The translations under genes and the position numbers were made by a program. Positions 36,856-46,300 of a DNA stretch of 64,000 bases are shown one piece after another (within the stretch, counting starts at the first letter, position 1; each line of letters begins with the position of its first letter). Location of the stretch: contig NZ_RFSK01000001.1 in assembly GCF_009923995.1 (NCBI RefSeq), forward strand, positions 172,469 to 236,468, written 5' to 3'. The DNA is from Janthinobacterium sp. (GTDB taxonomy: Bacteria > Pseudomonadota > Gammaproteobacteria > Burkholderiales > Burkholderiaceae_D). Under the pieces are notes generated by a model, which saw nothing but the letters and a program-made list of their open reading frames with translations, was not told the DNA's origin and did no database searches.

Positions 36856-38559
36856 TTGCGCCAGCTGCTGACGGCCCTGCTGCGCTTTCTGCTGCGCCAC
36901 GCGCTGCAGTTCGCGCTGTTCATCGCCATCCTGCTGGCCGGACGGCTGCTGCTGGCCGAATGGCACGCCTACAGCGCCAGCAGCGGGGCCGTGGCCGCGC
37001 TGCGCCAGGCTTCCGGCAGCGCCGACAGCCACGGCGCCAGCCTGGCCGCTGCGGCCACGGCGCGGGTCTACGCCTTGCAGCACGCCTCGCAGAGCACCAT
37101 CGCGGGCCGCCTGGAGCAAGTGCAGGCCCAATTGCGCCAGCTGCGCGCGCAGCAGCAGCCAGCGCTGTTTTCCCTGCCCCTGCCCGACGCCGCGACGCTG
37201 GCCCGCCATGCGCAGGACGAGGCCATGCGCCGCGTGGAAATCGAAGTGCTGGCGCAGGAAGCCCGCCACCTGGGCGCCCTGCAGGCGGCGCTCAGCGGCG
37301 AAGATGCGCGGCAGACGCTGGCGCGCCTGCATGCGCAGCACGTCCAGGCCTATGCTGCGCTGAAAGAAAATGCGCGCCAGCGCCGCGAACTGGAAGCGCG
37401 GCACCCGCTGGCCGCCCACCTGCCCGGCAGCGACGCCTACGCGCAGCTGGCGCGCCTGGAGATGGAAGGACAGCGCCTGCGCGAAATCAACCTGCAAGCC
37501 TACAAGGCCTGGCTGGCGCAGCGCGCGCGCACCGGCGACGCCGCGCATGCCGCCCTTCCCGCCCCATTTGCCATCGACGGGCAAGCCCTGGCCGCCGCGC
37601 TGGCGCCCATGCACGCGGCCATCGCGGCGGGCGAGGCGCAGCTGGCGCGCAACTGGATCGGCCGCTGGCGCGGCCCCGTCATGGACGTGGCGCCCACGGC
37701 CGCCCTGCTGGTACTGTCGGCCATCCTGCTGCCCGCCGCCATCAAGGCCTTCTTTTATTTCGTGCTGGCGCCCGTCGCGTCCCGCTTGCCGCCGCTGTCG
37801 ATCGCGCGCGAACTGCAGCTCGAAGGCGCCGCCCTGCCCCTGCCGCCGCCGGGCGAATCGCGCATTTCCGCCGTTTCGCAGGCGCTGCAGCTACAAGCCG
37901 GCCAGCAGATGCTGATCCATCCCGAATACCTGCAATCGTCGCCCGTCAGCACGCGCAAGCGCACGCAATGGCTGCTGGACTGGCGCTTCCCGTTCACCAG
38001 CCTGGCCGCCGGCATGGTGGCGCTGACCCGCCTGCACAGCGACGTGCCGGCATCCGTGACGATATCGGCCAGCGACGACCCGCTGCTGGAAGTCGCCGTC
38101 GTGCGCCTGCCGGCCGGCAGCGCGCTCGTGTTCCAGCCGCGGGGACTCGTGGGACTGATCACGGAGGCGGGCCAGCCGCTGGCGATGTCCAGCCACTGGC
38201 GCCTGGGCAGCCTGCACGCCTGGCTCACCCTGCAGCTGCGCTTCATCGTCTTTCGCGGCCCCGTCACCCTGATCGTGCGCGGCTGCCGCGGCGTGCGCCT
38301 GGAGCGCGCCGGCCAGGGCCGCTCCATCAGCCAGTCCGCCACCCTGGGCTTTACCACCGACGTGCTGTATTCCACCATGCGCAGCGAAACCTTCATCCCG
38401 TATTTGCGCGGCCAGCAAGCCTTGCTCAACGACCGCTTCGACGGCGACAACGGCGTCTACCTGTACGAGGAAACCCCGCGCCACGGCAAGCAGCCGGGCA
38501 AGGCGGGCAGCTGGTTCGAGGGGATGACGGACGCCATCCTGAAAGTGTTCGGCATCTAG
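36856..38559 (+). CDS. Uncharacterised membrane protein with coiled coil and beta-rich C-terminal domain
   Basis: I cannot name this 567-residue protein. The start is TTG at 36856, with AAGG ten bases before. One membrane segment lies at about 10-34. A long alanine/glutamine-rich coiled-coil region (about 55-215) follows, then a second membrane segment near 275-302. A C-terminal beta-rich domain ends with GQALLNDRFDGDNGVYLYEE. That ending loosely recalls AIM24/TIGR00266-type domains, which I offer only as a lead. The coiled coil should lie in the periplasm and the last domain in the cytoplasm. The next small gene starts 14 bp on. Confidence 0.75.
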   Translation: MRQLLTALLRFLLRHALQFALFIAILLAGRLLLAEWHAYSASSGAVAALRQASGSADSHGASLAAAATARVYALQHASQSTIAGRLEQVQAQLRQLRAQQQPALFSLPLPDAATLARHAQDEAMRRVEIEVLAQEARHLGALQAALSGEDARQTLARLHAQHVQAYAALKENARQRRELEARHPLAAHLPGSDAYAQLARLEMEGQRLREINLQAYKAWLAQRARTGDAAHAALPAPFAIDGQALAAALAPMHAAIAAGEAQLARNWIGRWRGPVMDVAPTAALLVLSAILLPAAIKAFFYFVLAPVASRLPPLSIARELQLEGAALPLPPPGESRISAVSQALQLQAGQQMLIHPEYLQSSPVSTRKRTQWLLDWRFPFTSLAAGMVALTRLHSDVPASVTISASDDPLLEVAVVRLPAGSALVFQPRGLVGLITEAGQPLAMSSHWRLGSLHAWLTLQLRFIVFRGPVTLIVRGCRGVRLERAGQGRSISQSATLGFTTDVLYSTMRSETFIPYLRGQQALLNDRFDGDNGVYLYEETPRHGKQPGKAGSWFEGMTDAILKVFGI

Positions 38560-38573
38560 CCGGAGTATCAACC

Positions 38574-38957
38574 ATGGACGACTTCCTGTTTGCCGATTTT
38601 CTCGACGGCCCCGCCGCATATGCGGCAGCGCAAGCGTACTGGCAGGCGCGCCTGGCCTTCCTCAGCGGCCAATGCGCGCCCTACCTGCGCACCGCCTTCG
38701 CCAATGGCCAGCCATTTGCCGACGGCAATCCCATCGTCAACCTGGCCGACCGGAGCGCCGGCAAGGCGGCGCGCATCGTGCAGCAATGCCCGCGTGAATA
38801 CGGCCCCGGCTACACGAGCTTCGAACAGGCCATCGAGCTGGCCGACGGCGGCGGACATCCCCGCCCGGCGCGGGAAAAGATCATCGTCCTGACCTTGACG
38901 CAGGCGGCGGCGCAGAAGGCCGAGGCGGAACTGCGGGCCTGGTTTGCGCCGGCGTAA
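38574..38957 (+). CDS. Small hypothetical protein after the membrane protein
   Basis: This 127-residue soluble protein has no recognised domain. Its ATG has CGGAG in front. It contains YGPGYTSFEQAIELADGGG and two cysteines. Probably co-transcribed with the upstream membrane protein; converges with the TonB receptor gene. Confidence 0.75.
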   Translation: MDDFLFADFLDGPAAYAAAQAYWQARLAFLSGQCAPYLRTAFANGQPFADGNPIVNLADRSAGKAARIVQQCPREYGPGYTSFEQAIELADGGGHPRPAREKIIVLTLTQAAAQKAEAELRAWFAPA

Positions 38958-38966
38958 GGCCGCGCG

Positions 38967-41480
38967 CTACCAGAGGTAAGCGACGCGCACGCCGACATTG
39001 CGCTGCTCGCCGTAATTGCAGGCCCGCGCCGAGAAACACGAGGCGACATGGTATTTGTCGAACAGGTTCTTCACCGTCATGCCCACGCTCAGGCCGCGCC
39101 AGGCGCTGCGGGCCTGGCCCAGGTCATAGCGCAGCGACAGGTCCGCCAGGGTGACGGCCGGCACCTGGAAGGTGTTCTCCGCGTCGCCCCAGCTGGCGCC
39201 CACGTGGCGCACGCCGGCGCCCGCCGACAGGCCGCGCCAGCGGCCGGCAAACGCATAGTCGGCCCACGCGGAAGCCATCTGCCTGGGCACTTCGTACGGC
39301 GACTTGCCCTGCACGTTCGTGCCCCACATGTCCGGATTCGCCTTCGTCACCTTCAGGGGATTGTAGGTGAGGGACGCCAGCAGTTTCAGCTGGCTGCTCG
39401 GCTGCGCCGCCACTTCCAGCTCGATGCCGCGCGAGCGCACCTCCCCCTGCTGAATGGAGAAATTCGGCTCGTCCGGGTCCGTCGTCAGCACGTTCTGGCG
39501 CCGCAGTTCGAAGGCGGCGGCCGTCACGGACAGTTGCGCGCCCGGCGCGTATTTCACGCCGACCTCCACTTGCCGGGCCGTTTCCGGCTCGAACGGACGC
39601 TCGTGGCGGTCCGCGCCGGAGACGGGCGAGAACGACTCGCTGTAGCTGGCGTAGGGCGCCAGGCCGTTCGCCGCCAGGTAGGTGACGCCGGCGCGGCCCG
39701 TGAACGCCCGGGGCTTGCGCACGGTCGTGGCCGGGGGCGATGCCAGCAGATTGCGCTGCTCCTGACGCGTCCAGTCCTGGCGCCCGCCCACGGTGACGAC
39801 CCAGTTGCCGTATTGCGCGCGGTCCTGCAGGTAGGCGCCCAGCTGCCGGTGATGCTCGCGGCGCAGGGCGTCCGGCGCCAGCGCCGCCAGGTCCAGCGCG
39901 CTGCCGTAGACGGGGCGATAGATATCGATCTGCGGGCCGTCGGCGATATACGAGCTGAACGAGGTATTGCTGCGGCTGTAATCGATGCCGGCAACGATCT
40001 CATGGCGCAACGCGCCCGTCGCCACCTGGCCCGTCACATTGGTATCGAGCGAGTACACGCTGCCCTTGCCGTCGCGCGTATCGATCTCGCGGTTGGTCAC
40101 CGCATGGTCGATTAAGTTGCCATATCGAAACATATACTGTTCATGGTTATCCGCGTGCAGGTAGCGGAAATTCTGCCGCACCGTCCATCCGCTGTCGAAG
40201 GTGTGGCGCGCCGCGTAGCCCGCCGAGGCGACGCGCGTTTCCTCGTGGTCGAAGCCCGGCTCGCCCAAGAAGCGCGTCAGCGGCAATCGGCCGTTGGGAT
40301 TGCTGCCGTTCAGGGCTTCCCACTGCACGTTCGACGATTGCATGGCGCGGTTCTTCTGGAAAAAGCCCAGCACGGTGATGCTGGTGCGGGCGCTCAGCGC
40401 CCACGTCAGGCTGGGCGCCAGATAATAGCGGTCGTCGTGCATGTAGTCGATCTGCTGGTCCGCCTTGCGCACCAGCCCCACCAGGCGGTAGCGCAGGCTG
40501 CCATCGTCCGCCAGTGTGCCGCCCACGTCGAGGGCCAGCTGCTTGCGCGCGTAGCTGCCCAGCGACAGTTCGACCTGGTCCACCTGCTCCGGCGCGGGGC
40601 GCTTGGCGACGAAATTGACGATGCCGCCCGGCGCTGTCTGGCCATACAGCACGGACGAGGGACCCTTGAGCACTTCGACGCGCTCGGCGCCATACGGCTC
40701 CACGCCAAAGAAGCCCAGCGTCCCCATCGGCATCAGGCGCATGCCGTCCAGGTAGAACGCGCCCGAGAACTGGCTGAAACCGCGCACGGCCAGGCTGTCG
40801 TCGGCGGGGTTGGCGCCTGCCGTGTTGCTGCGCAAGCCGGCCGTGTACTGGATGGCGTCGTTCAGGGTGCGCACGCCCTGGTCATCCATGCGGTCGCGCG
40901 TGATGACGGACACCGATTGCGGCACTTCCAGCAGGGAAGCGTCGGTCTTGGTGGCCGTGCTGGCCCGCCGCGCCACATAGCCGCTGACCTTGCCCCACGG
41001 GTTTTCCTCTTCCCCCTGCGCGCTGACGGTGACGGGCGCCATCGTCTGCACGCCATCGCCCGCCGCGCCGGCGCCGGGTGTGCTGGCGGCGCGCAGCGCA
41101 TAGCCGCCGCCGGCCGTGCGCACGGCGGCCAGCCCGGTGCCGGCCAGCGCCCGCGCCAGCGCGTCGTCCACCGTGTAGCTGCCGCTGACGCCGCCGCTGC
41201 GCAGTCCTTCCGTCGCGGCCGAGCCGAAGGCGATCAGCAAGCCCGCTTCGCGCCCCAGCCGGTTCAATGTCGCTTCCAGCGGCCCGGCCGGGATGGCGTA
41301 ATGGCGCAGGGACTCGGGCTGTCCGGCCTGCCCGGCCGTTTGCGCCTGCGCCGGCGCGCCGGCCACGCTGGCCAGGGCACCCAGGCACAGGCCGTGCACC
41401 AGCAGGGCCAGCGGTTTCATAGTCGACAGGCCCGGTACCCGGCTGCGCGTGGAAGGATGGAGTGTGCTGCGGTCGTTCAT
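38967..41480 (-). CDS. TonB-dependent siderophore receptor with STN signalling domain (FecA-like)
   Basis: This 837-residue receptor has a signal peptide near residues 21-46. An STN domain (about 55-130, LRHYAIPAGPLEATLNRLGREAGLLI) signals to FecR. The plug contains LEVPQSVSVITRDRMDDQGVRTL and the barrel ends in VGVRVAYLW. The plug wording is that of siderophore receptors. The start at 41480 has a GAGGG site seven bases ahead; ATGs at 41546 and 41498 lie further upstream without one. The FecI and FecR genes sit directly upstream, and a Fur box precedes FecI. Confidence 0.92.
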   Translation of the reverse strand: MNDRSTLHPSTRSRVPGLSTMKPLALLVHGLCLGALASVAGAPAQAQTAGQAGQPESLRHYAIPAGPLEATLNRLGREAGLLIAFGSAATEGLRSGGVSGSYTVDDALARALAGTGLAAVRTAGGGYALRAASTPGAGAAGDGVQTMAPVTVSAQGEEENPWGKVSGYVARRASTATKTDASLLEVPQSVSVITRDRMDDQGVRTLNDAIQYTAGLRSNTAGANPADDSLAVRGFSQFSGAFYLDGMRLMPMGTLGFFGVEPYGAERVEVLKGPSSVLYGQTAPGGIVNFVAKRPAPEQVDQVELSLGSYARKQLALDVGGTLADDGSLRYRLVGLVRKADQQIDYMHDDRYYLAPSLTWALSARTSITVLGFFQKNRAMQSSNVQWEALNGSNPNGRLPLTRFLGEPGFDHEETRVASAGYAARHTFDSGWTVRQNFRYLHADNHEQYMFRYGNLIDHAVTNREIDTRDGKGSVYSLDTNVTGQVATGALRHEIVAGIDYSRSNTSFSSYIADGPQIDIYRPVYGSALDLAALAPDALRREHHRQLGAYLQDRAQYGNWVVTVGGRQDWTRQEQRNLLASPPATTVRKPRAFTGRAGVTYLAANGLAPYASYSESFSPVSGADRHERPFEPETARQVEVGVKYAPGAQLSVTAAAFELRRQNVLTTDPDEPNFSIQQGEVRSRGIELEVAAQPSSQLKLLASLTYNPLKVTKANPDMWGTNVQGKSPYEVPRQMASAWADYAFAGRWRGLSAGAGVRHVGASWGDAENTFQVPAVTLADLSLRYDLGQARSAWRGLSVGMTVKNLFDKYHVASCFSARACNYGEQRNVGVRVAYLW

Positions 41481-41580
41481 GGTATGCCCTCGTATCATGG
41501 AATGGGTGGGACGGGCCGTAACCCGCGTCCTCACTTCCCTTAACAAGGCAGCACGCCAAAACAGTCCATGTATTTTCGAT

Positions 41581-42582
41581 TTATTTTTTCGCGGCGCGCG
41601 GCCGCACGGTGACCCAGTAGCGCGTCAGGTAATGCAGTTCGACGGGCAAGGCTTCCACCAGCGCCAGCAGCACCCTGTCGGTGTCGGCCAGCGGATAGGC
41701 GCCCGACACCAGCAGGTGCGCCAGCGCCGAATCGCATCCCAGGTGGCCGCGCCGGTGGCGCGACAGCTCCCGCAGGAAGGCATCGAGGCGCATGTGCGCG
41801 GCGACCAGCATGCCGTCGGCCCATGCGCCCGCGCCCGCATCGAGCGCATGCGCCGCGCCCGCGCCGTCGCGGGTAAAACTGCCCTCTTCGCCCGCCTGCA
41901 GCACGCGCGGCCGGCCCTGCGCCGCCGCTGGCCGCAGCTCGACGGCCCCTTCCAGCACGCCCACCTGCACGTAGCCCGCGTGCTGGCGCACGATGAAACG
42001 CGTGCCCAGCGCCCGCGCCGTGCCGTCGGCCGTGTGCACGAGGAAGGGCCGCTGCCGCGCATCGGGCGCCGTCTGCAGCAGCACCTCGCCGCGCAGCAGC
42101 CGCACCGCGCGCACGCTGGCGTCGTAGCGCAGCGCGATGGCGCTGTCGGTATTGAGCACCAGCGTGCCGCCGTCCGGCAGGCGCACCGTGCGCCGCTCGC
42201 CCGTGGCCGTGCTGGCGTCGGCGTCCCACGCTTGCCAGATGGGTGTCTGGCGCAGCAGGGCGGCGCTGCCGCCGGCGACCACCAGCGCCGTCAGCACGCG
42301 CACGGTGCGGCGCCGCTGCGCGCCTGCCGGCGCGGCCAAGGCGGCGCCGGCCAGCGGCGGCGGAATGCCGGCCAGCTGGCCGCTGACCGCCTCGATGCGC
42401 TGCCAGGCCCGCTCATGTTCCGCGTCCGCGGCGCGCCAGCGCTGCCACGCGGTGCGCTGTGCGGCAGTGGCGTCGCCGCCCTGCAGCGCCAGCCACCACT
42501 GCACGGCCTGCCGCGCCACGGCGGGCGCCACGCGCACGGCGGTATCGGTGCCGCCCAGGACGGCCGGCATCGCTTCATCCAT
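41581..42582 (-). CDS. FecR-family anti-sigma/signal-transducing protein
   Basis: This 333-residue inner-membrane protein should relay occupancy of the siderophore receptor to the ECF sigma factor. The N-terminal cytoplasmic region has the FecR motif around ARQAVQWWLALQGGDATAAQRTAWQRW. One membrane segment lies near 92-110. The periplasmic FecR domain shows GERRTVRLPDGGTLVLNTDSAI and GTRFIVRQ. It overlaps the sigma-factor gene by 8 bp, so the two are coupled. Confidence 0.93.
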   Translation of the reverse strand: MDEAMPAVLGGTDTAVRVAPAVARQAVQWWLALQGGDATAAQRTAWQRWRAADAEHERAWQRIEAVSGQLAGIPPPLAGAALAAPAGAQRRRTVRVLTALVVAGGSAALLRQTPIWQAWDADASTATGERRTVRLPDGGTLVLNTDSAIALRYDASVRAVRLLRGEVLLQTAPDARQRPFLVHTADGTARALGTRFIVRQHAGYVQVGVLEGAVELRPAAAQGRPRVLQAGEEGSFTRDGAGAAHALDAGAGAWADGMLVAAHMRLDAFLRELSRHRRGHLGCDSALAHLLVSGAYPLADTDRVLLALVEALPVELHYLTRYWVTVRPRAAKK

Positions 42583-43096
42583 CGTGCTGCTCCGGGAAAA
42601 AGCAGCGCAGGGCCGCCCTGGCCAGGTGGCGCTTGACGGTGGACAGGGAAATGCCCAGCTCGGCCGCGACCTCCTGCTGCCCCATGCCGTCGAGCTGCAC
42701 CAGCAAAAAGGCTTGCCGCGCCTGCGCCGGCAGCGCGGCCAGACGCCGGTCCAGCTCCACCAGGCGTTCGAGGAACATCAGGCGCACTTCGGGCGGCGGC
42801 GCCACCGGTTCCGGCATCAGGGCGAGGGCATCGAGGTAGGCTTGCTCGATGGCGCGCCGGCGCACGTGGTTGATCAGCAGGTTGCGGGCGATCGTCGTCA
42901 GGTAGGCGCGCGGCTCCTGCACGCCCTGCATTCCCCGCGGCGCGAGCACGCGCAGGAAGGTGGCCTGCGCCAGGTCGGCCGCGTCGAAGGCGTTGCCCAC
43001 CTTGCGCTGCAGCCAGCCCTGCAGCCAGCCGTGGTGCTGGCGATACAGGATGGCGATGTCATCGAAATCATGCAGGGTAAGGTGGTCGGCGGACAT
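42575..43096 (-). CDS. ECF sigma factor, FecI type
   Basis: This 173-residue sigma factor carries region 2 (DAADLAQATFLRVL and AYLTTIARNLLINHVRRR) and region 4 (LPAQARQAFLLVQLDGMGQQEVAAELGISLSTVKRHL). It should direct transcription of the downstream TonB receptor when FecR signals. A perfect Fur-box palindrome lies 35 bp before the ATG, so it is made under low iron. Confidence 0.94.
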   Translation of the reverse strand: MSADHLTLHDFDDIAILYRQHHGWLQGWLQRKVGNAFDAADLAQATFLRVLAPRGMQGVQEPRAYLTTIARNLLINHVRRRAIEQAYLDALALMPEPVAPPPEVRLMFLERLVELDRRLAALPAQARQAFLLVQLDGMGQQEVAAELGISLSTVKRHLARAALRCFFPEQHDG

Positions 43097-43130
43097 GGAG
43101 CGGCGGGTCTGGCGGGCAGCACAAACTTAA

Positions 43131-43145
43131 TGAGAATTATTCTCA
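43131..43145 (-). promoter_or_regulatory. Fur box
   Basis: The 15-bp palindrome TGAGAATTATTCTCA is the core of the Fur consensus. Its position upstream of the FecI-type gene means iron-loaded Fur should repress the fecI-fecR unit. Confidence 0.88.
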
Positions 43146-43206
43146 ATTATAGGCAGAAGTGAACATTGCGGCAAGATCGCTGCATGCGACGGCCCCGGCC
43201 AGCGCC

Positions 43207-43749
43207 TCAATCCGGCCTGAAGTCGGCCTGCAGCACAGCATAGACATGCAGGTCGACAAACGCGCCATGCAGCCATTCCGCCTGCCGCAGCACGCCTTCG
43301 TGCGTGCATCCCAGCCGCCTGGCCAGCGCCATGCTGGCCAGGTTGCCGGCGGCGCACTGCAGCTCGATGCGGTGCAGCCGCAGTGGGCCAAACGCATGCG
43401 CCAGGACGGCGCGTACCGCCGCGCTGGCGATGCCGCGGCCCTGGAACGGGCGTCCGAGGTAATAGCCGATTTTCGCCTTGCGGTCCGCCGCGTCGATGTC
43501 TTTCAGGCGGATGCTGCCGCATAAGGCCGTGCCGGAGAAAACATGCCATTCCAGTACCTCGCCAAGTGCTGCCCGTTCGCAGGCGTGCGCCAGGTACGCC
43601 CGCGCGCCGTCCGGGCACGCCAGCGGCAGCACGGCAGGCAGGTAGGCTTGCAGGTGTTCGCGGTTCTGCGCCACCAGGGTGGCGAGCGCTGCGGCGTGTT
43701 CAGGCAAGGTTGGAACAATGGAAATATCAGGAAAACTTGAAAGATTCAC
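43207..43749 (-). CDS. GNAT acetyltransferase, RimJ/RimL type
   Basis: This 180-residue acetyl-CoA-dependent N-acetyltransferase shows the acetyl-CoA loop YYLGRPFQGRGIASAAVRAVL and the closing LGCTHEGVLRQAEWLHGAFVD of the RimJ/RimL group. GTG at 43749 was chosen: AGGA lies about 11 bases before and the length suits the family. A GTG at 43839 would overlap the next gene. Substrate unknown. Confidence 0.8.
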   Translation of the reverse strand: MNLSSFPDISIVPTLPEHAAALATLVAQNREHLQAYLPAVLPLACPDGARAYLAHACERAALGEVLEWHVFSGTALCGSIRLKDIDAADRKAKIGYYLGRPFQGRGIASAAVRAVLAHAFGPLRLHRIELQCAAGNLASMALARRLGCTHEGVLRQAEWLHGAFVDLHVYAVLQADFRPD

Positions 43750-43805
43750 GCGCAAAAATTCCTGACGGACCCGAAAGGTTAAGGAAGAGACATGCAGTCT
43801 GACCG

Positions 43806-44033
43806 CTACGCGGCAATCGAATGCGACACCGTCAGCCACTCGCCCGGCTGCAGGTTCGCCGCCGCCTCGCGCGTGGCCAGCACGCTGTCGGGGTCCAGTT
43901 CGGACCGGTTCAGCTTGTAGGAATAGGCAAAATCGTCCGCATCGAAGGCTTGCCCCGCCTTGACGTAATACTTGAAGCCGACGAAGGAATCGGGATTGGT
44001 GACGACTGCATACTCGAGCGTGACGCTATTCAT
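43806..44033 (-). CDS. Small hypothetical protein
   Basis: This 75-residue protein of unknown function contains FVGFKYYVKAGQAFDADDFAYSYKLNRSELD and ends GEWLTVSHSIAA. The start at 44033 (MNSVTLEY) is preferred over 44066, whose extra residues look non-conserved; ribosome sites are weak for both. Confidence 0.6.
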   Translation of the reverse strand: MNSVTLEYAVVTNPDSFVGFKYYVKAGQAFDADDFAYSYKLNRSELDPDSVLATREAAANLQPGEWLTVSHSIAA

Positions 44034-44178
44034 GGCGGACCCCGTCAACGGTGGTGAGGCATCCATTATGCGTCAATTCCGGCCGGCGCGACGCCACGAC
44101 GGATTCTTGCGGCAAGTCAACCGGCAAGCGGGCTGCCGGCGCTACAGTAGGCAGACCCAGCCACCACGCCATCCCACC

Positions 44179-45360
44179 ATGCGCACACTCCTCGGCAAGA
44201 TCAGGCACACCCTGGCGCTGCCAGCCCGGCTCCCGGCGGCGGCGCGCAGCGAGCGCCGCGCGGACCGGCGCGGCCTGCCCGCTGTCGATCCGGGCCCGGA
44301 CGCCGTCATTCATGCCTGCGCGGCCTGGCTGGGCGCGGCGCAGGACCATTCCAGCTCAAACGACGGCGGCGTCGCCCGCGACTACAGCCTGCTGACGGGC
44401 TGGTCGAGCTCCTACCCCGAAACCACCGGCTACATCATCCCCACCATGATCGCCCTGGCGCGGCGCACGGACGACGAAGAGCTGCACGGGCGGGCGCGCC
44501 GCATGCTCGACTGGTGCGTGGCCATCCAGTTCGCGGAAGGCGGCTTCCAGGGCGGCAAGATCGATTCCACGCCGCGCGTGCCCGTCACCTTCAATACGGG
44601 CCAGATCCTGCTGGGCCTGGCCGCCGGCGTGCAGGCCTACGGCGCGGCCTATGCGGATGCCATGCACCGCGCGGCGCGCTGGCTGCGCGACAGCCAGGAT
44701 GCCGACGGCTGCTGGCGCCGGCATCCGACGCCGTTCGCCAGCGCCGGCGACAAGGCCTACGAGACGCACGTGGCGTGGGGCCTGTTCGAGGCTGACCGCG
44801 TGGCGCCGGGCCTCGGCTACGGCGCGGCCGGCCTGCGCCAGGTCGACTGGGCGCTGGGCAAGCAGTGGGCCAACGGCTGGTTCGCGTCGAATTGCCTGGA
44901 CAACCCGCTCCTGCCCCTGAGCCACACCATCGGCTACGTCTTGCGCGGCCTGCTCGAAGCGCACCGTTTTGCGGCGCGCGCGGACCTGCTGGACGCCGCC
45001 GCGCGCACGGGAGCGGGCGTCGCCGGCGCCGTGGCGGCCGATGGCTACCTGCCCGGGCGCCTGGGGCCGGACTTCCAGCCCGGTGCCGGCTATGCCTGCC
45101 TCACCGGTTCCGCGCAAAATGCCCACTGCCTGTTCCTCCTGTACCAACGCACGGGCGAGCGCCGCTACCTGGACGCGGCGCGCCGCCTGAACGGCTACGT
45201 GCGGCGCACCGTCGCCACCAGCGGCCCGGCGCACGTGCGCGGCGGCGTCAAGGGTTCGTTTCCCGTCGATGGCGATTACGGGGGCTGGGCTTACCTGAAC
45301 TGGGCCGCCAAGTTCTGCATCGATGCCAACCTGCTGGAACTGGAGTTGCGCGATGCTTGA
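44179..45360 (+). CDS. Alpha-toroid protein of polysaccharide-locus type
   Basis: This 393-residue protein shows repeated helical hairpins of the (alpha/alpha)6-toroid type. It has DGGVARDYSLLTGWSSSYPETTGYIIPT near residue 60 and WAFEGGFQ-like FAEGGFQGGK. I recall similar proteins in exopolysaccharide gene sets, but the reaction is not known to me. Likely acidic and aromatic active-site residues are plentiful. No signal peptide, so cytoplasmic. Its stop overlaps the acetyltransferase start by 8 bp, so the two are coupled. No good ribosome site is seen at the ATG. Confidence 0.7.
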   Translation: MRTLLGKIRHTLALPARLPAAARSERRADRRGLPAVDPGPDAVIHACAAWLGAAQDHSSSNDGGVARDYSLLTGWSSSYPETTGYIIPTMIALARRTDDEELHGRARRMLDWCVAIQFAEGGFQGGKIDSTPRVPVTFNTGQILLGLAAGVQAYGAAYADAMHRAARWLRDSQDADGCWRRHPTPFASAGDKAYETHVAWGLFEADRVAPGLGYGAAGLRQVDWALGKQWANGWFASNCLDNPLLPLSHTIGYVLRGLLEAHRFAARADLLDAAARTGAGVAGAVAADGYLPGRLGPDFQPGAGYACLTGSAQNAHCLFLLYQRTGERRYLDAARRLNGYVRRTVATSGPAHVRGGVKGSFPVDGDYGGWAYLNWAAKFCIDANLLELELRDA

Positions 45361-46300
45361 GGGGACCAGACGCACCGTCCACGCGGCGCTGGAAGCGTGG
45401 CGCCGCGCCGCCAGCGCCCGCCGCCAGCGCCGGCAGGGGCGCCACGTGACGCGCGCCGCCCTGGCGGCCGGCCTGGCGCGGCTCGGCGTGATGCCGGGCG
45501 ACGCGCTGTTCATCCATTCCTCGCTGAAAAGCCTGGGCTACGTGGAAGGCGGCGCGGCGGCCGTGATTGGCGCCCTGCAGGATGCCGTCGGCCCGCAGGG
45601 CACCTTGCTGCTGCCCACCTACTACCTGCCCGGCGGCACGCTGCGCGCCGCTTGCGCCACGCCAGGCTATATGTTCGATGCGCGCCGCCACGGCACGCAC
45701 ATGGGGCGCCTGCCCGAGACCTTCCTGGCCTGCGGCGATATCCACCGCAGCATCCACCCGACCCACTCCGTGTCCGCGTGGGGCCGCCATGCCGCCTGGC
45801 TGACGGAAGGCCATCACCGCGCGCCGTCGATCTTTGGCGCAGGCTCGCCCTGGCAGCGCTTCCTCGGCTGCCAGAATGCGAAGGTGCTGGGCCTGGGCAT
45901 TTCCATGGGGCCGGTGACCTTCTATCACGCGCTGGAAGACGCCATGGGCGACGCCTTTCCCGTGCCCGTGTGGGAAGGGCCGACGGCGCTGCTGGCCTGT
46001 CTGGACCACGACGGCCGGCGCTGGGACGTGCCCGTGCGGCCCTACGCCCCCGCCATCGCGCAGCGCCGCATCGACCAGCCGGGCCGGGGCGACTTGCGCG
46101 ATTATTTCGAGCGCGAATTCGACGCCGCCGGCCTGCGCGTCAACGGCCAGGTCGGCGATGCGGCGTCGTGGTGCATCCCGGCGCAGGCGTTCTTCGACCA
46201 CCTGCGCCAGCTGGCGTCCGAACACGTGACGATCTACGCCACGGCGGCGGAACTGGCGGCGCGCCCCGTCCTGTACGGCGTCCTACGGCACGGCCGGTGA
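45353..46300 (+). CDS. AAC(3)-family N-acetyltransferase
   Basis: This 315-residue protein belongs to the aminoglycoside 3-N-acetyltransferase family. It has GDALFIHSSLKSLGYVEGGA, GTLLLPTYYLPGG and IHPTHSVSAWG, the acetyl-CoA and catalytic segments. Family members outside resistance plasmids often acetylate amino sugars in glycans; the coupled toroid gene and the nearby heparinase-type gene favour that role. GGAG lies seven bases before the ATG. Its end overlaps the convergent heparinase gene by 18 bp. Confidence 0.85.
   Translation: MLEGTRRTVHAALEAWRRAASARRQRRQGRHVTRAALAAGLARLGVMPGDALFIHSSLKSLGYVEGGAAAVIGALQDAVGPQGTLLLPTYYLPGGTLRAACATPGYMFDARRHGTHMGRLPETFLACGDIHRSIHPTHSVSAWGRHAAWLTEGHHRAPSIFGAGSPWQRFLGCQNAKVLGLGISMGPVTFYHALEDAMGDAFPVPVWEGPTALLACLDHDGRRWDVPVRPYAPAIAQRRIDQPGRGDLRDYFEREFDAAGLRVNGQVGDAASWCIPAQAFFDHLRQLASEHVTIYATAAELAARPVLYGVLRHGR

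Noticed and set aside
45353..46300. Calling the AAC(3)-family gene an antibiotic-resistance gene
   Set aside because: Coupling to a glycan-type gene and lack of mobile elements make a sugar substrate more likely; sequence alone does not show resistance.
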